Source: Sphingomonas bacterium (GTDB lineage: Bacteria > Pseudomonadota > Alphaproteobacteria > Sphingomonadales > Sphingomonadaceae). Taken from it: DNA of 32,370 nt. How positions within the stretch are numbered: position 1 is the first letter of the stretch; every line of letters starts with the position of its first letter. Below, in pieces: positions 1-7,730 of this stretch. The notes beneath the pieces were generated by a model. The model did not search any database. It saw only the letters and a program-made list of their open reading frames with translations, and had not been told where the DNA came from. Both the position numbers and the translations under genes were made by a program. Location of the stretch: NCBI GenBank assembly GCA_028289965.1, contig JAQGKS010000118.1:1-32370 (forward strand), in the 5' to 3' direction.

Positions 1-905
1 AGTTCCTGGAAGGCGACGTTGACGTTGATCAGCGCGCGCGATTTCGGCGTGCCGCCATATTCCATGCCGTGGAGCAGCTCCTGCTTGAGGAACACCGCGA
101 ACTCGGGCTTCTTCTCGAGTGCGGCCACCGCCTGCTCGGGGGTCCGGCCGCGGGCGAGCGCGGTCTTGGCCTCGTTGAGCAGGGCCCGGTTGAACGCCGC
201 ATAGGCGCGCAGGCCGGCCCACGTATTGACGTGGCCGTGGCCCTCGATGACCTTGTCGACATTCTTGATGCGCTTGACCGCCTTCTCCAGCGTGTCGGGC
301 AAAGCGATCACGCTGCCGCCCGAGCCGGGATCGATCAGGGGCGCCATGTTCCACGCCATCAGGTCGCCGATCTGCATCGCGCGTTCGGACGGGAACACCA
401 CGAACGCATCGCCATTAGTGTGGCCCGCGCCGAAATAATAAAGGTCGATCCGGTCCTTGCCCTTGCCCAGCGTCGTCCGGTCGGTGAACGTGCGGGTCGG
501 CACCATCGCCGGGTTGGAGCGCGGATTGGCGGCGATCCACTTACGGTTATTCTCGTGCGTCACGATCTCGACGGTCGGCCGCGCCGCCTTGAAGAAATCG
601 TTGCTGCCATTGTGGTCGGGATGGACGTGGGTGTTGATGATCATCGTGACCGGCTTGTCGGTCACCGTCTTCACCTGGTCGAGGATCGTCTGGCCATAAT
701 TGGCGAGCTTGGTGTCGACCAGGACGACGCCGTCGGAGCGGACGAAGACCGTCGTGTTGCCGCCTCCGCCGAAGATCTTGTAGAGGTTGGTGCCGATCTT
801 CTGGATCGGCTCCGGCGGCGGAAGCGCGGGCCCGCGCTGGGCCGCGACGCCGACCGCCATCAGGCCGGTCAACGCGACCGTGGTCAGGATTGCCGTTCGC
901 TTCAT
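1..905 (-). CDS. Exported metallo-beta-lactamase-fold hydrolase (3' end outside window)
   Basis: An exported hydrolase of the metallo-beta-lactamase superfamily, probably with a dinuclear zinc site; the substrate is unknown. The first 22 or so residues are a Sec-type signal peptide ending near AQR. The metal-binding motif HxHxDH is complete (THVHPDHNG, His93-His95-Asp97-His98). Further ligands are likely at His162 (AGHTNGD), Asp181 (IGDLMAW) and the GHGH at 223-225. About 301 codons are visible and the C-terminus runs off the left edge. The ATG at 905 overlaps the stop of the upstream HupE-like gene (TAATG), so the two should be translationally coupled. Similar exported proteins include quinoprotein-associated 'SoxH-like' hydrolases and subclass B3-like enzymes. 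I cannot tell a beta-lactamase from another hydrolase, and the operon context favours a catabolic role. Confidence 0.88.
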   Translation of the reverse strand, partial: MKRTAILTTVALTGLMAVGVAAQRGPALPPPEPIQKIGTNLYKIFGGGGNTTVFVRSDGVVLVDTKLANYGQTILDQVKTVTDKPVTMIINTHVHPDHNGSNDFFKAARPTVEIVTHENNRKWIAANPRSNPAMVPTRTFTDRTTLGKGKDRIDLYYFGAGHTNGDAFVVFPSERAMQIGDLMAWNMAPLIDPGSGGSVIALPDTLEKAVKRIKNVDKVIEGHGHVNTWAGLRAYAAFNRALLNEAKTALARGRTPEQAVAALEKKPEFAVFLKQELLHGMEYGGTPKSRALINVNVAFQE

Positions 906-1972
906 TATATCCCCTCCGGAAAAAACAGCCGCTGTACGAACCAATAGGTGCCCGCGGCGATTACCACCGTCGAGCCAGCGACGACCACATGATGCGCCAT
1001 GGTGTGGCTCCGCCGGCGAATGAAGTCCAGCAGCGACGCAACCAGCAGGACGACGGCGAGCTGCCCCAGTTCGACGCCGACGTTGAACGAAAAGAGCGAC
1101 CATCCCAGCGCTTCCCGGGGCAGGCCGAAGCTCCGCAGCACGCTGGCGAAGCCGAAGCCGTGGACCAGCCCGAACAGCAATGCCACCCACGGGCGCAGAT
1201 CGCGCCCCTGTCCGCGCACCAGATTGTCGGTTCCGACAAACACGATGCTGAGCGCTATCGCGGGTTCGATGAACGAGGCTGGCGGGGTGACGATGTCGAG
1301 CGCGGCGAGCGAAAGGGTGATGCTGTGCCCGACGGTGAAGGCGGTAACGATGCGGATCAGCGTTCCCCAGCTACCGCCGAGCAGCAGCAGCGCGACCAGG
1401 AACAGCAGGTGATCGGGGCCGATCAGGATATGGTGGATGCCCGAGGCGATGAACGTCTTCATCACCGCGACCCGGCCGGCGGTCGTCCCCAGATAATGGG
1501 TCCGCGGCGGGCTGCTGCGGCTGAAGATCCATTGCTGCTTGAGCCCATCGCCCTCGTAGACGTTGACGAAGGTCTGGTGGTTCGGATCGTAGGGGAACAG
1601 CGCACCCGCGACGGTCAGCGCGCCGCCTTGGGCCGGGGCGGCGTGGAACGACAGCCGCAGCGCGGCGTCGTTCGGGACGGCGACGATCCCCGTCCATCGC
1701 GGGGTGAGGGAGGCGCCCCCGCTGCGCAGCATCAGCCGCGCGCCGACCAGCGCGGCGATCGCCCGTCGCCGGGGGCCGAGGATCTTCGGGTCGAGCAGCT
1801 GTTCCGGAGCGGCGAGGCCGAGATCGTGCGCGACGTCGATGACGTGGACGACGAGGGTGCCGTCGATCCCGCCATCGCGCAGATGGACGTCGAGATAGCT
1901 GAACGGCGCGGGATGGGCGAGCGCGGGTGTCGCGACGAACAAGGCGACGAGCAGCAACAGCCAGCGGAGCAT
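905..1972 (-). CDS. HupE/UreJ-family membrane protein
   Basis: A 355-residue membrane protein of the HupE/UreJ family, whose studied members are linked to nickel or cobalt uptake for hydrogenase and urease. It has an N-terminal signal peptide (residues 1-19, cut after ALA before HPAP), a soluble extracytoplasmic region of about 150 residues, then six or so hydrophobic segments from residue 170. The C-terminal half carries histidine-rich membrane motifs, GIHHILIGPDH (178-188), VGHSITL (214-220) and HGFGFA (271-276), as is usual in the family. I place the start at the ATG at 1972 because the signal peptide begins there; the open frame up to 2098 encodes an arginine-rich, non-exported-looking sequence. 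No hydrogenase or urease genes are nearby, so a role in metal supply to the coupled metallo-hydrolase is inference only. Confidence 0.85.
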   Translation of the reverse strand: MLRWLLLLVALFVATPALAHPAPFSYLDVHLRDGGIDGTLVVHVIDVAHDLGLAAPEQLLDPKILGPRRRAIAALVGARLMLRSGGASLTPRWTGIVAVPNDAALRLSFHAAPAQGGALTVAGALFPYDPNHQTFVNVYEGDGLKQQWIFSRSSPPRTHYLGTTAGRVAVMKTFIASGIHHILIGPDHLLFLVALLLLGGSWGTLIRIVTAFTVGHSITLSLAALDIVTPPASFIEPAIALSIVFVGTDNLVRGQGRDLRPWVALLFGLVHGFGFASVLRSFGLPREALGWSLFSFNVGVELGQLAVVLLVASLLDFIRRRSHTMAHHVVVAGSTVVIAAGTYWFVQRLFFPEGI

Positions 1973-2076
1973 CGGCGGGCGCGCTCTCGGGCCGCTATCG
2001 CGCGGAAAGGTACGGGCGCGCATGGCTTGCGGGGAAATGATCAGGCTCGATCGAACAGGTCGCCAAGGGTGCAAGC

Positions 2077-2112
2077 GGCGGCGGTGGGCCATGGTCATGC
2101 CCGACCGCCGCC
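2077..2112 (-). terminator. Hairpin downstream of the carboxylesterase gene
   Basis: GGCGGCGGT (2077-2085) pairs with ACCGCCGCC (2104-2112), and an inner GGGC/GCCC (2086-2089 with 2099-2102) extends the stem. It lies 18 bp after the esterase stop in the 157-bp gap before the HupE-like gene. No U-run follows on the minus strand, so this may be an attenuator or an RNA-stabilising hairpin rather than a true terminator. Confidence 0.35.
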
Positions 2113-2129
2113 ATTCCTTGCCAATTGCC

Positions 2130-3737
2130 TCAGCGGGCTCCGACGTCGCGCATGTGCAGCTTGTCGAAGAAATCGATCTTCGGCTGGGTCAGCCACGGAC
2201 CGCGTCCCGAACCATCGACATCGAGCACCATCGCCTCGGTCGCGCCAAGCTCGTTGACCCGCGGCCATTGCGGCAGGCCGGCGCCGTTCGGGTTGCCGGT
2301 GCGGGCGAAGTTCACCCAATAGCTCGAGACCTGATCGGCAAACGCCTGCTCGCGCGGATCGGCGCTCGCCAAAGCGACCGAGCTTTGCCCCGGGAAGGTG
2401 CGCGGCGCCTCCAGATTGTCGAAGACATAGGGGATTTCGGCGGTATGCGCCGCGCCGAGATTGGGCTTGCCGGGATCATAAGGCGGCTGGTGGGTGAAGT
2501 AATAGAGCCAGGCTTTCTTGCCGATCTTGGCCTGGCGCTCGGCGAACAGCCGCATATGCCATGCCAGGGTATCGGAGAAGGGCACCGACGCGACCTTCCT
2601 GGCCTCGTCGTCCGTGGTCGCCGGGTAGGCGGCGAGACCGACCTCGGCCAGATCGCCCCAACGCTTGGCCGCGCCCTCGCGCCACGTCGCGGCGGTCATC
2701 GGCGGGCCGAAACCGGCGGTGAAGGATCCTTCCTCGCCGTTCGACCCGACGAGCACGTCGACCGAATTCTGCCGGCCGGCGGCGAAGGTGGTCGACAGGT
2801 CTTCGGGGATGACCCAGCCATCGATGATCATGCCCTGCCGCGGAAGCTTGTCGAATGCCTCCTGCGCCGGCAGCGCGCGCAGTTCGGCGAGCGTCTTCTT
2901 GCCGATCGCCTCGGCCGCCTTGACCGCGGCCGCCTCGGCCGTCGCGCGCGGGATCATCTTGGCGATGCCGAGCCCCATCCACGCGCCGCTCTCGGCAATC
3001 GCACGGCGGAAGGTGCCCTTGGCGACGGGCGAGCCGACCAGCCCGGCGTTCATCGCCGCACCGGCGGATTCACCGAAGATCGTCACGTTGGCCGGATCGC
3101 CGCCGAAGGCGGCGATGTTCGCCTGGACCCATTTGAACGCCGCGATCGAATCCATCAGCGCGTAATTGCCCGACGCCTTGTGCGGCGATTCCGCGGTCAG
3201 CTCGGGATGCGCCATGAAGCCGAGCGATCCGACGCGGTAGTTGAAGGTGACCAGCACCACGCCCTTGGCGGCGAGGTTGTCGCCCTCGCTGAACGGAGCC
3301 GATCCGCCGCCTTCGCCATAGGCTCCGCCATAGAGCCAGACCATCACTGGCAGCTTTGCGCCCGCCTTCCTGGCCGGGGTCCAGACGTTGAGGTTGAGGC
3401 AATCCTCGGACATGCCGGGCGAATCCGGCATGTCCGTCGCCGGGTTGACGCGGCCCTTGCCGGGCGGCTGGATGCAGACCTTGCCGTAGGCATTGGCCTG
3501 GCGCACGCCGCTCCAGCGCTTGGCAGGCTGCGGCGCCTTCCAGCGCAGATTGCCGATCGGGGCCGCCGCGAACGGGATCCCCTTGAAGACCGTGACCCCC
3601 GGCTTCTTGCCGGGGGCTCCGGCGACGAGGCCCGTCTGCGTCTTGACGGGTTTGGTGAGCGCCGCGTGCGCTGCCGGCGCGGCGGCGAGCACCGCCGCCG
3701 CCAGAGCAATTCGCACCGTCACCGCACGTGCGCTCAT
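2130..3737 (-). CDS. Exported type-B carboxylesterase
   Basis: A 535-residue carboxylesterase of the type-B (cholinesterase-like) alpha/beta-hydrolase family, which hydrolyses carboxylic esters. A signal peptide covers residues 1-25 (cut after AHA), so it acts in the periplasm or outside. The family signature EDCLNLNV is at 111-118 and the oxyanion region YGGAYGEGG at about 136-144. The catalytic serine lies in GESAG (Ser224). Likely triad partners are a glutamate in the SNGEEGSF stretch (335-336) and His431 in GAAHTAE. Length and layout match full-length bacterial members. The ATG at 3737 directly starts the signal peptide and lies 5 bp after the stop of the preceding gene, so the two are cotranscribed. 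Co-location with a quinoprotein dehydrogenase suggests that one substrate is first oxidised and then hydrolysed, which is inference. Confidence 0.92.
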   Translation of the reverse strand: MSARAVTVRIALAAAVLAAAPAAHAALTKPVKTQTGLVAGAPGKKPGVTVFKGIPFAAAPIGNLRWKAPQPAKRWSGVRQANAYGKVCIQPPGKGRVNPATDMPDSPGMSEDCLNLNVWTPARKAGAKLPVMVWLYGGAYGEGGGSAPFSEGDNLAAKGVVLVTFNYRVGSLGFMAHPELTAESPHKASGNYALMDSIAAFKWVQANIAAFGGDPANVTIFGESAGAAMNAGLVGSPVAKGTFRRAIAESGAWMGLGIAKMIPRATAEAAAVKAAEAIGKKTLAELRALPAQEAFDKLPRQGMIIDGWVIPEDLSTTFAAGRQNSVDVLVGSNGEEGSFTAGFGPPMTAATWREGAAKRWGDLAEVGLAAYPATTDDEARKVASVPFSDTLAWHMRLFAERQAKIGKKAWLYYFTHQPPYDPGKPNLGAAHTAEIPYVFDNLEAPRTFPGQSSVALASADPREQAFADQVSSYWVNFARTGNPNGAGLPQWPRVNELGATEAMVLDVDGSGRGPWLTQPKIDFFDKLHMRDVGAR

Positions 3738-3742
3738 CCCGC

Positions 3743-4852
3743 TCACTTCTTGGCCGGAGCCGCGGCCGCTGCCGCATCCTTGGCACGCTGGGCGCGCGAG
3801 GCCGTGATATAGTTGCGGATCTGGACGTTGCCCTCGTGGCAGGCATATTCGAAGAAGTCGTACTTCTCGTTGCGCTGCCAATCGAGCCGCACCGTCCACG
3901 GCGCGGTCCACATCACCGGATCGGAGAAGGTCATCTCGTAGATGATCGTGTCCGGGCTGGTCATCGTCAGCCGCTCGATCACCTTGGCCTGATCGCTCAT
4001 CGCCAGGACGTTGTTCGGCGGTGCGCCGATCGTCGCCATGTTGAGCGGCGAGGCGCCGGTCTGAATGTTGTCGGTCTCGATCACCAGCGTATTGCCTTCC
4101 CAATGGCCGCGGCTGTCGCCCATCCAGGTCTTGACCTTGCTCGGCCGCGGCGGCTTGCCGTCGGTGCGGATGATCCGGGAATCGTGGATCATCTCGAGGT
4201 CGATCACGACCACGCCGGGCGCCTGGAAGATGCGGATGCCGTTATTGTAGCGGAACGGCAGCATCGAGGCGGGGAAGCCGCGCGAGATGCAGCGATCCCA
4301 ACTGTCGAAATCGCTGACCCAGTCGAACGTCTGGTCCTTGACCCAGCTCGAACGGCCGGTGTCGTGGCGACGCTGGCCCTCGGCGGTCAGGGCCGGCAGG
4401 CGGCCGTTGGCGGGTGCCACCAGCAGCGAGGTGCGGCGACCCGCGCCGGTCATCTCGACCCAATTGCCCATGCCGAGCTTGTTGGCCTTGGTCTCGGTTT
4501 CGGCGGCGTTCCTGGAACGCTCCATCCGCGCCTCGCGCTCGGCGAATTCCTGGTCGGTCAGGAAGACGCGATTGCCCTGCTCGGGGGTGCGCTGCAGCGG
4601 CAGGCCGCCGAGATGGTCGATCGGCCAGGTGCCGCGGAAATCGGGTTCGCCCCACGGCGTCTTCTTGGGCTGGTAGGTCTTGGGCACCGGCGGCAGGACG
4701 GTCAGGTCCCGCTGCGGGGCCCCGGCCGCCGCAGCCGGCTGGGTCGCAGCGGCCGGCTGGGCCGAAGCCGTGGCCAGGCCGAAAGCGCCGAGAGAGGCGG
4801 CGCCAAGCAGCGCCGAACCCACGGCAATGCGCAGAGTCTTTGCACGAGCCAT
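3743..4852 (-). CDS. Exported protein of unknown function
   Basis: A 369-residue exported protein without an assigned activity. A signal peptide covers roughly residues 1-31, followed by an Ala/Pro/Gln-rich linker. The mature part opens with WGEPDFRGTW and later has MGDSRGHWEGNTLVIET, a signature I associate with a large group of uncharacterised exported proteins common in sphingomonads and Acidobacteria. The C-terminus includes a segment rich in aromatics and acids (YDFFEYACHEGN) and an Ala/Lys tail. No catalytic motif is obvious. It sits between the quinoprotein gene (91 bp upstream) and the esterase gene (5 bp downstream), so it probably serves the same pathway, perhaps as an accessory or substrate-binding protein. 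The ATG at 4852 is chosen because the signal peptide starts there; the upstream open frame overlaps the quinoprotein gene. Confidence 0.85.
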   Translation of the reverse strand: MARAKTLRIAVGSALLGAASLGAFGLATASAQPAAATQPAAAAGAPQRDLTVLPPVPKTYQPKKTPWGEPDFRGTWPIDHLGGLPLQRTPEQGNRVFLTDQEFAEREARMERSRNAAETETKANKLGMGNWVEMTGAGRRTSLLVAPANGRLPALTAEGQRRHDTGRSSWVKDQTFDWVSDFDSWDRCISRGFPASMLPFRYNNGIRIFQAPGVVVIDLEMIHDSRIIRTDGKPPRPSKVKTWMGDSRGHWEGNTLVIETDNIQTGASPLNMATIGAPPNNVLAMSDQAKVIERLTMTSPDTIIYEMTFSDPVMWTAPWTVRLDWQRNEKYDFFEYACHEGNVQIRNYITASRAQRAKDAAAAAAPAKK

Positions 4853-4943
4853 TCTGGATCTCACTTTTGGGTTGAGGCGCGGGAGGCCCGCGGCGAGGTA
4901 ATGGGGTTGCGGATCGGCAGGTCGGCGGGATCGCGCCGGTTCA

Positions 4944-6911
4944 TCACCGCTTCCCGCCGGTCTTGGTGCCGGCCGGCAGGGCGAAGGCCATGAACTGGTT
5001 CGGTCCCGGCTTGGGCATGCCGAAGCCATCGGAGAAGGCGCCGTTGCCGCCGACCGGAATGACCACGAACTGCCGTCCACCGACTTCATAGATCGCCGGA
5101 ACGCCTTCGGATGCGGCGGGCAGATCGATCTCCCACAGCACCTTGCCGCTGTCGACGTCACGCGCGCGGAACTTGCGATCCGACGAGGTGCCGACGAACA
5201 TCAGGCCGCCGGCGGTGGTGACCAGGCCGCCGCGCGGAGCATGGCTGCCGACGCCGGTGATGCCCTTCTGCTCGAGCATCGTCACTTCGCCGTCGGGCAC
5301 CTGCCACAGGATGCGGCCCTCGTTCATGTCGTAGGCGGTGATCGTCGACCAGGGTGGGCCGACCGCCGAGAGGCTGTTGCTCTGCATCATGAAGTCGACC
5401 GGGGCGCGATAGGGGATCACGTCGCCGCCGCCATTGGGCATCGCCGCCAGCGCCTGCTCGCGTTTGTCGGCGGTCAGCTTGATGATCGTCGGCAGCGACT
5501 TCGCCGCGACGTAGAAGCGCTGACGCAGCGGATCGACCGACGACAGCCCGTAATTGGTGCCGCCATTATGCCCCGGCATCTGGATCGTGCCGCGGATCGT
5601 CGGCGGGGTGAACAGCCCCTCGTTGCGGTGGGTCCGGAAGATCTCGCGGACCTTGGCCTTGTCCGCCTCCGAAATGTGCGGATTAATATCCGCTTCGGTG
5701 AAGCTCTGCCGGGCGAAGGGCAAGGGCAGGGTGGGGAAGGGCTGGGTCGGCGAGGCCTTTTCGCCCGGCACGTCGGAGGCCGGCACCGGCCGCTCCTCGA
5801 TCGGCCAGATCGGCTTGCCGTCGCGGCGATCGAACACGAACAGGAAGCCCTGCTTGCTCGGCTGGACCAGCGCGGGGATCGCCTTGCCGTCGCGGTGGAT
5901 CGTCAGCAGCTTCGGGGCGGTGGGAAGATCATAATCCCACAGATCGTGATGGATCGTCTGATAATGCCAGACGCGCTTGCCGGTGCGGGCGTCGAGCGCC
6001 AGGATGCTGTTCGCGAACAGATTGTCGCCGGCGCGGTTGCCGCCGTAGAAATCGTACCGCGCGGTCCCGGTCGGGATGTAGACGATCCCGAGATCCTTAT
6101 CGATCGTCGACTCAGACCAGTTGTGGATGCCGCCGAAATTCTCGCGGCCCTTTTCCGGCCAGGTCTCCGACCCGAACTCGCCGAGCCGTGGAACGACGTG
6201 GAACTGCCACACCAGCGCGCCGGTGCGCACGTCATAAGCATGGATGTCGCCCGGCGCGGAGGCATAGTCATAGGCGCCCGCGGGCAGCGAGATGATCAGC
6301 AGATTTTCGAAGATCCGGCCGGGATTGTCGGTCTGGAGCGGGCGGATCTTGGTGAGATCACCCTGCAGCCCGGTGCGCAGATCGACCTTGCCGGCCTGGC
6401 CGAACGCCTCGATCGGTTCGCCCGTGTCGGCCGAGATGGCGCGCAGCATGCCGTCGTTGATGAACAGCAGGCGGCGATCGCGGCCGTCCGCGCTCTTCCA
6501 GAAATTCATGCCCCGGGCGCCAACGCGCCCCTTGTTGGTGCGGCGCCAAAGCTCCTTGCCGGTCGCGGCATCGAGCGCGACCACGGCGGAATCATGCGCC
6601 ACGACATACATCACGCCGTCGACGACCAGCGGGTTGAACCGGTTGCCGCCGGTTCCGGTGCCCGCCGGATAGATCCAGGCGACCTGCAGCTTGGTCACGT
6701 TCGCCCGATTGATCTGGTCGAGCGAGGAAAATTGCGAGGAATCGCCGCCGCCGAGATAGGAATCCCAGCCGACGAAGTCGAAGCTCGTGTCCGGGGTCGA
6801 AACGCCCGCTCGCGGAGACGGATTCTGGGCGCAGGCGGCGACCATCAGGGCCAGCCCGCACGTCATCACCCTCGTCCCGCCGCGAATAGAACGGCGCCAT
6901 CGCGCATGCAT
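4944..6911 (-). CDS. PQQ-dependent dehydrogenase lipoprotein (quinoprotein, glucose-dehydrogenase-like)
   Basis: A 655-residue quinoprotein of the eight-bladed beta-propeller type that should oxidise an alcohol, aldose or related substrate with pyrroloquinoline quinone. The leader ends in a lipobox (VAAC, Cys27), so it is probably a membrane-anchored lipoprotein. Propeller repeats are visible, such as VVALDAATGKELW near 110-122 and ILALDARTGKRVW near 303-315. The block HHDLWDYDLP followed 27 residues later by PSKQG aligns with the active site of membrane glucose dehydrogenase: Asp326 and Lys353 match Asp466 and Lys493 of the E. coli enzyme. There is neither the five-helix membrane domain of that enzyme nor a fused cytochrome domain. 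The divergent cytochrome c gene at 7208 may therefore be its electron acceptor. The ATG at 6911 is chosen because the lipoprotein leader begins there. The substrate cannot be read from sequence. Confidence 0.9.
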   Translation of the reverse strand: MHARWRRSIRGGTRVMTCGLALMVAACAQNPSPRAGVSTPDTSFDFVGWDSYLGGGDSSQFSSLDQINRANVTKLQVAWIYPAGTGTGGNRFNPLVVDGVMYVVAHDSAVVALDAATGKELWRRTNKGRVGARGMNFWKSADGRDRRLLFINDGMLRAISADTGEPIEAFGQAGKVDLRTGLQGDLTKIRPLQTDNPGRIFENLLIISLPAGAYDYASAPGDIHAYDVRTGALVWQFHVVPRLGEFGSETWPEKGRENFGGIHNWSESTIDKDLGIVYIPTGTARYDFYGGNRAGDNLFANSILALDARTGKRVWHYQTIHHDLWDYDLPTAPKLLTIHRDGKAIPALVQPSKQGFLFVFDRRDGKPIWPIEERPVPASDVPGEKASPTQPFPTLPLPFARQSFTEADINPHISEADKAKVREIFRTHRNEGLFTPPTIRGTIQMPGHNGGTNYGLSSVDPLRQRFYVAAKSLPTIIKLTADKREQALAAMPNGGGDVIPYRAPVDFMMQSNSLSAVGPPWSTITAYDMNEGRILWQVPDGEVTMLEQKGITGVGSHAPRGGLVTTAGGLMFVGTSSDRKFRARDVDSGKVLWEIDLPAASEGVPAIYEVGGRQFVVIPVGGNGAFSDGFGMPKPGPNQFMAFALPAGTKTGGKR

Positions 6912-6991
6912 GCGCGGCAGATTAAACACTCGCAGTCTCCCCCCGCATTCTCTGGTCGACCGGTCGTGGAATGCTGCTCGCCGGCCGTGGG

Positions 6992-7021
6992 AGTCTAGCC
7001 CATCTTCCGTTGTTGTGACAA
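6992..7021 (-). promoter_or_regulatory. Candidate promoter of the quinoprotein operon
   Basis: On the minus strand TTGTCA (7021-7016) and TAGACT (6997-6992) are separated by 18 bp, about 80 bp upstream of the quinoprotein ATG. The -35-like hexamer lies inside the dyad at 7006-7025, so a regulator bound there could block or recruit RNA polymerase. Assigned from hexamer match only. Confidence 0.35.
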
Positions 7022-7025
7022 CGGA
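7006..7025. promoter_or_regulatory. 20-bp perfect dyad, candidate operator
   Basis: TCCGTTGT, a 4-bp spacer TGTG, then ACAACGGA form a perfect 8-bp inverted repeat. It lies in the 296-bp spacer between the divergent quinoprotein and cytochrome c genes. It is the only strong dyad I see there and overlaps the -35-like element of the leftward promoter. No regulator gene is adjacent. Confidence 0.45.
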
Positions 7026-7121
7026 TCTTTGCTCGTACGGGGGCCGCGGGCGATGGGCACGCACCTGCTGCGCGCGTGCCACAGAGCGCCGATAAGCCCG
7101 GATATCGATCTCCGATGGCGG

Positions 7122-7149
7122 TTGACACCTCCCCGATCGCGCATAGCGT
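7122..7149 (+). promoter_or_regulatory. Candidate promoter of the cytochrome c gene
   Basis: TTGACA (7122-7127), 16 bp, then TAGCGT (7144-7149), about 58 bp before the GTG start at 7208. The -35 is a perfect sigma-70-type hexamer and the -10 is weak. Confidence 0.4.
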
Positions 7150-7207
7150 TGCGCCCAACAGTCCGCCTCGGCATAGCCGCCGTGGGCCAGCAAACAGGAG
7201 AGCCGTC

Positions 7208-7702
7208 GTGCCGGCAACTATCGTATCGACCGCCGCGAGGCTCGGCCTGACGACGATCGCGCTGAGCCTCGCATCGTGCGCCGCCAATGACCCTGGCACC
7301 GCGCCGGTGGCCTCGCCGAGCAGCGCCGCGGCTCCGGTCCCGGCCCCCGGCGCCGCTCCCCCGACTCCCGTTGCCGCCGCCCCGGCTGTCGCGCCGAGTG
7401 CCGCGGCACCACAGCCTGCCGCGCCACAGTCTGCCGCGCCCGCGGGCGTCACGCCGGCGATGCTCGATCAGGGGCGTGATCTGTTCACCAACTTTGCGTG
7501 CGGCAGCTGCCATGTGCTGGGCGACGCGGGCGCGACCGGGCATGTCGGTCCGGCGCTCGACGGCAATCCCAACCTGAGCCACGCCCTTGTCGTCGATCGC
7601 GTCGCCAACGGCCAGGGCGCGATGCCGGCCTTCGCGGGCCAGCTGAACGAGCAGGAGATCGCCACCCTCGCAAGCTATGTCGTCAAGGTTGCGGCCAAAT
7701 AA
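7208..7702 (+). CDS. Cytochrome c lipoprotein
   Basis: A 164-residue small monohaem cytochrome c. A short hydrophobic leader ends in a lipobox (LASC, Cys24), indicating a periplasm-facing lipoprotein. An Ala/Pro-rich flexible linker runs from about residue 27 to 82, followed by one cytochrome c domain. Haem attachment is CGSCH (98-102) and the likely distal ligand is Met139 in GAMPAF. The GTG at 7208 is preferred because CAGGAG lies 7 bp upstream and the signal sequence starts there; the open frame back to 7076 lacks export features. It is divergent from the quinoprotein dehydrogenase, and tethered cytochromes of this kind commonly take electrons from such enzymes. That partnership is inferred from position. 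Confidence 0.88.
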   Translation: MPATIVSTAARLGLTTIALSLASCAANDPGTAPVASPSSAAAPVPAPGAAPPTPVAAAPAVAPSAAAPQPAAPQSAAPAGVTPAMLDQGRDLFTNFACGSCHVLGDAGATGHVGPALDGNPNLSHALVVDRVANGQGAMPAFAGQLNEQEIATLASYVVKVAAK

Positions 7703-7730
7703 GGTCGGGCGTGGCGGCTGAGGCCTCCGC

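Noticed and set aside
1973-2098. Earlier start of the HupE-like gene at 2098
   Set aside because: It would place 42 Arg/Pro-rich residues before a clear signal peptide that begins at the ATG at 1972.
69-6998. Long plus-strand open frames (69-947, 890-2257, 2022-3812, 3728-4993, 5241-6998)
   Set aside because: They are antisense to well-recognised minus-strand genes, are rich in Arg, Asp, Gly and Pro, show no domains, and are the usual shadow frames of high-G+C coding DNA.
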